NCBI GenBank assembly: GCA_965217175.1
Contig: OZ244251.1
Span: 2,356,001 to 2,420,000, forward strand
From: Bin87 sp965217175
GTDB taxonomy: Bacteria; Chloroflexota; Dehalococcoidia; Lucifugimonadales; UBA3495
Length of the DNA stretch: 64,000 nt
Direction of reading: 5' to 3'
The position numbers and the translations under genes are program-made. This document shows, piece by piece, positions 61,825-64,000 of this stretch (positions within the stretch are counted from its first letter, which is position 1; every line of letters begins with the position of its first letter). The notes beneath the pieces were generated by a model. That model was not told the DNA's origin. It was given only the letters and a program-made list of their open reading frames with translations, and searched no databases.

Positions 61825-61916
61825 AATGACCTCCTGGTCGGGCCGACCGACCGGCAATTGGTGTGTCGCAAGAATGGTTCGTCTGGTGATAACAACCGGC
61901 GCAACCAGTGCCGTTG

Positions 61917-61945
61917 ATTATAGGTTGGGGTTGCGCGGGCGGCAA
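61917..61945 (-). promoter_or_regulatory. Sigma-70 promoter for ilvD
   Basis: Minus-strand TTGCCG (61945-61940), a 17-base spacer and a perfect TATAAT (61922-61917), about 90 bases before the TTG start. Confidence 0.6.
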
Positions 61946-61997
61946 GGGAGTTGTATCGGAACCTCGGCCTTCCACCCGGTTGGGCATGAGTCCCCCG

Positions 61998-62040
61998 GTT
62001 GACTGGCCAATCAACAACCACTGTTGATCTCTCAGTCAAC
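61998..62040. repeat. Nested perfect dyad GTTGACTG...CAGTCAAC
   Basis: GTTGACTG (61998-62005) and CAGTCAAC (62033-62040) are perfect inverted repeats enclosing TCAACA (62011-62016) and TGTTGA (62022-62027), also perfect. It lies upstream of the ilvD promoter. It could be an operator, an RNA structure or part of a small mobile repeat. Confidence 0.5.
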
Positions 62041-62070
62041 AGGCAGCTAGGACTCTCGCGTACCCACTTT

Positions 62071-62191
62071 GTCATTGCGACCCCGTACTCGATGCGGGGG
62101 TTGGCAATCTCGTTGCCGTAGCGACTGCGGTTCGTCGACGTGTGTTCGGCCTCAGCTAGATTGCCGCGTCTCTGTGCTCCGCGCTATGACA
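62071..62191. repeat. Palindromic intergenic repeat element (REP/MITE-like)
   Basis: About 120 bases bounded by TGTCATTGCG at the left and its near-complement CGCTATGACA at the right, with internal GGCAATCT (left) and AGATTGCC (right) also inverted. Elements with CATTGCGA...GGCAATCT ends are known to me as common dispersed intergenic repeats in several phyla including Chloroflexota. Only one copy is seen in this window. Confidence 0.65.
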
Positions 62192-62891
62192 GATTGAAGC
62201 GCGCACGCATGAGGGGATTATTCCGGTTGACGCCGTGCAATACCACTACGACTTTCGCATCGTGATCCGTAATACCGTCCACCAATGTGGGATGAGCCGT
62301 CACCGCGCGATACTGGCTCGGATCCCCCGCCAGCCAATATAGTGACTGTATCGCCACTCCGTCGGCTGACTCGATGGTGTCAAGCAACGAAATGTTAAGT
62401 AGCTCGTCCGCGAATCCCGCTCGGTCTTGTCGGTGTAGATGTACCACCCACTGGAAAACGGTTTGCTCTTCTATATTCAATCCGTCAGCCACCCACGGCT
62501 AGCTCGACGAGGAGGCCTGCGCTTGCGGTGAAACAGCATCTAAAACGGGCGAGAGCAAACCGGGATGATTCTTCATTGGAGCCTATCCCGTTCGCTCACC
62601 TACGGTATCCAGGCTACGTCGCTCAAACGGCCCCATCCGGAAAGGGTCATCAGGACGCCGGTGGGAGTTGGGACCGGCGTCGGCGCCAAGACAGGAGTTG
62701 CGGCCATGGTGGCCGTGGGGACTGGCGCCGGGATAGCGGTCGATGGTGGCACTTGAGTAGCCCTTAAACCCGGCAAGTTTCCACTGCCACCATCTGTTGG
62801 CGGATTGGCTCCTCACCCCACTGGCCAACTGAAGAACTACCAGGGCAGTCGAAGCGGCCCAGCGCAGACCCAGTCGAATCCGGCAACGCAA
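62184..62891 (-). pseudogene. Decayed repeat-containing lipoprotein
   Basis: A broken gene in three frames. From TTG 62891 a signal-like stretch (RCRIRLGLRW, ALVVLQLASG) is followed, after frame changes near 62800, by a Pro/Thr-rich linker (PTATMAATPVLAPTPVPTPT) that stops after SDVAWIP. The last part (62184-62492) is still open for 102 codons and shows about 35-residue units with the pattern ADG(L/I)-x2-E and HPTLVDGITD. The final stop lies at the edge of the palindromic repeat. Alternatively the 102-codon ORF is a separate small gene. Confidence 0.55.
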
Positions 62892-62957
62892 GTTGATGGT
62901 GCTCCCGTCATCGCAGCTTGATACCCGCTGCTGACGTGTGAGGCAGGTGTGCGAAAG

Positions 62958-63977
62958 TTAAAGCGCTACTACCATTTGCAGTTCGGTGGTGGGATGGCAC
63001 AACGCCTCGAAAGCGCCCTGAATGCCTTCCAACGGTACAAAGTTGGTGGCGCTCAACATGTGGTCGACGGAAACTCGGCCAGTGCGCATGAGCTCCAGGG
63101 CGATGCGCCAGTCTTCGGGCAACGTGCCGAACGACGCCTGTACTCGCACCTCGCGCGCCATCCAGTTCGGCGGCATCACCGGCGTGGGTTCCCAGGCGAT
63201 GGCTATCATCACCACCTGCCCGCCGCGGGCCGACAGGTCCAGCGCCTGCTCAAACGTGGACGGAGCAGCCGCGCACTCGAACACCACCTGTGGCCCGATT
63301 CCTTCCGTTAGCTCCACGACACGGGCGTCGAGGTCATCGTCGATGGGACTGAAAACGGCATCGGCGCCCAGCCGTAGGGCTGCCTCGGCACGAACTGGCG
63401 CCGGTTCCGACACGATTACGGTGGTCGCGCCGGCGGCCCGGGCAGTTTGCATGCACAGCAATCCGATGGGTCCGGCGCCCAGCACGACCACACTGTCGCC
63501 CAGCTTGATGTCTGACAACCTAACGGCATGGACGGTTACAGCGCAGGGTTCACACAGCGCGGCCTGTTCGTCGGTTACATCGTCGGGTACCGGCGTCGGC
63601 TCCCATTCGTCCAACAGGACATACTCAGCGTACCCACGAGGACGCGCACTATGCTGGAACCCCATGGTGCGGTAATTGAATCGCGGATTGATCCGGGTCG
63701 CTGAACCCATCCCGGGAGGGGGGTGACCGCCGCCGCCAACCACGCGGTCACCGGTTTTCCACCGGGTCACGTTGGATCCAACATCTACGATGGCGCCGGT
63801 ATATTCGTGCCCCATAACTGCGCCGGGCTGGGCGAGATCATACAGGAAAGCATGAACGTCAGTGCCGCAAATCGCCGAATATTTCACCCGCATTACCACC
63901 TGATTGGGGCCAGGGGTCGGGTCGGGCAGTTCTTCCACCTCCAGAACCTGTTCACCCTTGTATACGGCTGCTCTCAT
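62958..63977 (-). CDS. Zinc-dependent alcohol dehydrogenase, threonine-dehydrogenase-like
   Basis: 339 residues. Catalytic zinc ligands are in SAICGTDVHAF and MGHEYTG; the four-cysteine structural zinc loop is replaced by a glycine/proline-rich segment (GGGGHPPPGMG), which sets it apart from the enzyme at 47676. The cofactor motif is VVLGAGPIGLLCM. ATG at 63977; the 23 bases beyond it to the window end contain an AGGAG-like box. Substrate not predictable. Confidence 0.9.
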   Translation of the reverse strand: MRAAVYKGEQVLEVEELPDPTPGPNQVVMRVKYSAICGTDVHAFLYDLAQPGAVMGHEYTGAIVDVGSNVTRWKTGDRVVGGGGHPPPGMGSATRINPRFNYRTMGFQHSARPRGYAEYVLLDEWEPTPVPDDVTDEQAALCEPCAVTVHAVRLSDIKLGDSVVVLGAGPIGLLCMQTARAAGATTVIVSEPAPVRAEAALRLGADAVFSPIDDDLDARVVELTEGIGPQVVFECAAAPSTFEQALDLSARGGQVVMIAIAWEPTPVMPPNWMAREVRVQASFGTLPEDWRIALELMRTGRVSVDHMLSATNFVPLEGIQGAFEALCHPTTELQMVVAL

Positions 63978-64000
63978 GGTGCCTACTCCTCTGCACGTGC

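Noticed and set aside
62528..62767. Plus-strand small ORFs in the decayed region
   Set aside because: The minus strand carries a Pro/Thr lipoprotein linker here; the plus-strand translations are glycine/valine-rich mirror images of it.
1..64000. tRNA, rRNA, CRISPR arrays, transposases, prophage genes
   Set aside because: Intergenic gaps were read for cloverleaf-like ends, direct repeats with spacers and DDE-type ORFs; none was convincing. A tRNA scan would be decisive.

Overview
The window is a gene-dense, GC-rich (near 60% by eye) bacterial chromosome segment with about sixty genes and no rRNA, tRNA, CRISPR array or transposase that I could find. The gene content points to a Chloroflexota bacterium of the Dehalococcoidia/SAR202 type. 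This is an inference from several traits: repeated LLM-class flavin monooxygenases, paired amidohydrolases, a Rieske oxygenase, carboxymuconolactone-decarboxylase-like proteins, archaeal-style MetG, a fused AccD-AccA, a T-box in front of ilvB, and a lipoprotein with a valine/glutamate-rich repeat spacer.

Layout. Positions 1-9160 hold housekeeping genes (histidine phosphatase, tilS, accDA, Mrp-type ATPase with an MIP18-type partner, SprT-like protease, quinone oxidoreductase, a long Gre-type factor). At 9202-9666 is a peroxiredoxin whose catalytic position is an in-frame TGA followed by a bacterial SECIS-like hairpin, so it is read here as a selenoprotein. Positions 10936-16446 are the ilvB-ilvN-ilvC-leuA operon, with a strong promoter and a Leu-type T-box at its head. 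A leader peptide before leuA has a segment that can pair with the leuA ribosome-binding site. Positions 16539-24364 carry guaB, metG, a polyprenyl synthase, an amidohydrolase, an MBL hydrolase and a HAD hydrolase. Positions 24445-28374 (minus) are tyrA-aroA-gmk-lipA.

Positions 28709-32647 encode a glycine-betaine/proline-type ABC importer (ATPase, permease, lipoprotein binding protein). Positions 32776-46023 are an accessory catabolic and peptide-processing region: RraA-like, two CMD proteins, an NHL propeller, DUF1800, a B12/radical-SAM look-alike without its cysteines, a thioredoxin-like lipoprotein, two LLM oxidoreductases, a TldD/TldE pair, and a GatC-like/amidase pair. Positions 46033-60098 (almost all minus) continue with amidohydrolase, alcohol dehydrogenase, SDR, NMT1-like binding protein, ABC exporter, LLM enzymes, a Rieske alpha/beta oxygenase, HIBADH-like and enoyl-CoA hydratase genes. 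This set suits oxidation of recalcitrant organic matter, but substrates cannot be read from sequence.

Positions 60130-61824 are ilvD, which completes the branched-chain pathway away from the main operon. Positions 61998-62891 are a decayed patch with a nested dyad, a palindromic intergenic repeat and a broken lipoprotein gene. A zinc alcohol dehydrogenase ends the window.

Start codons are often GTG or TTG. Several promoters share an extended -10 of the form TGCTAnnAT. Starts were chosen by ribosome-binding site, family N-terminus and promoter position; several remain uncertain and are flagged.
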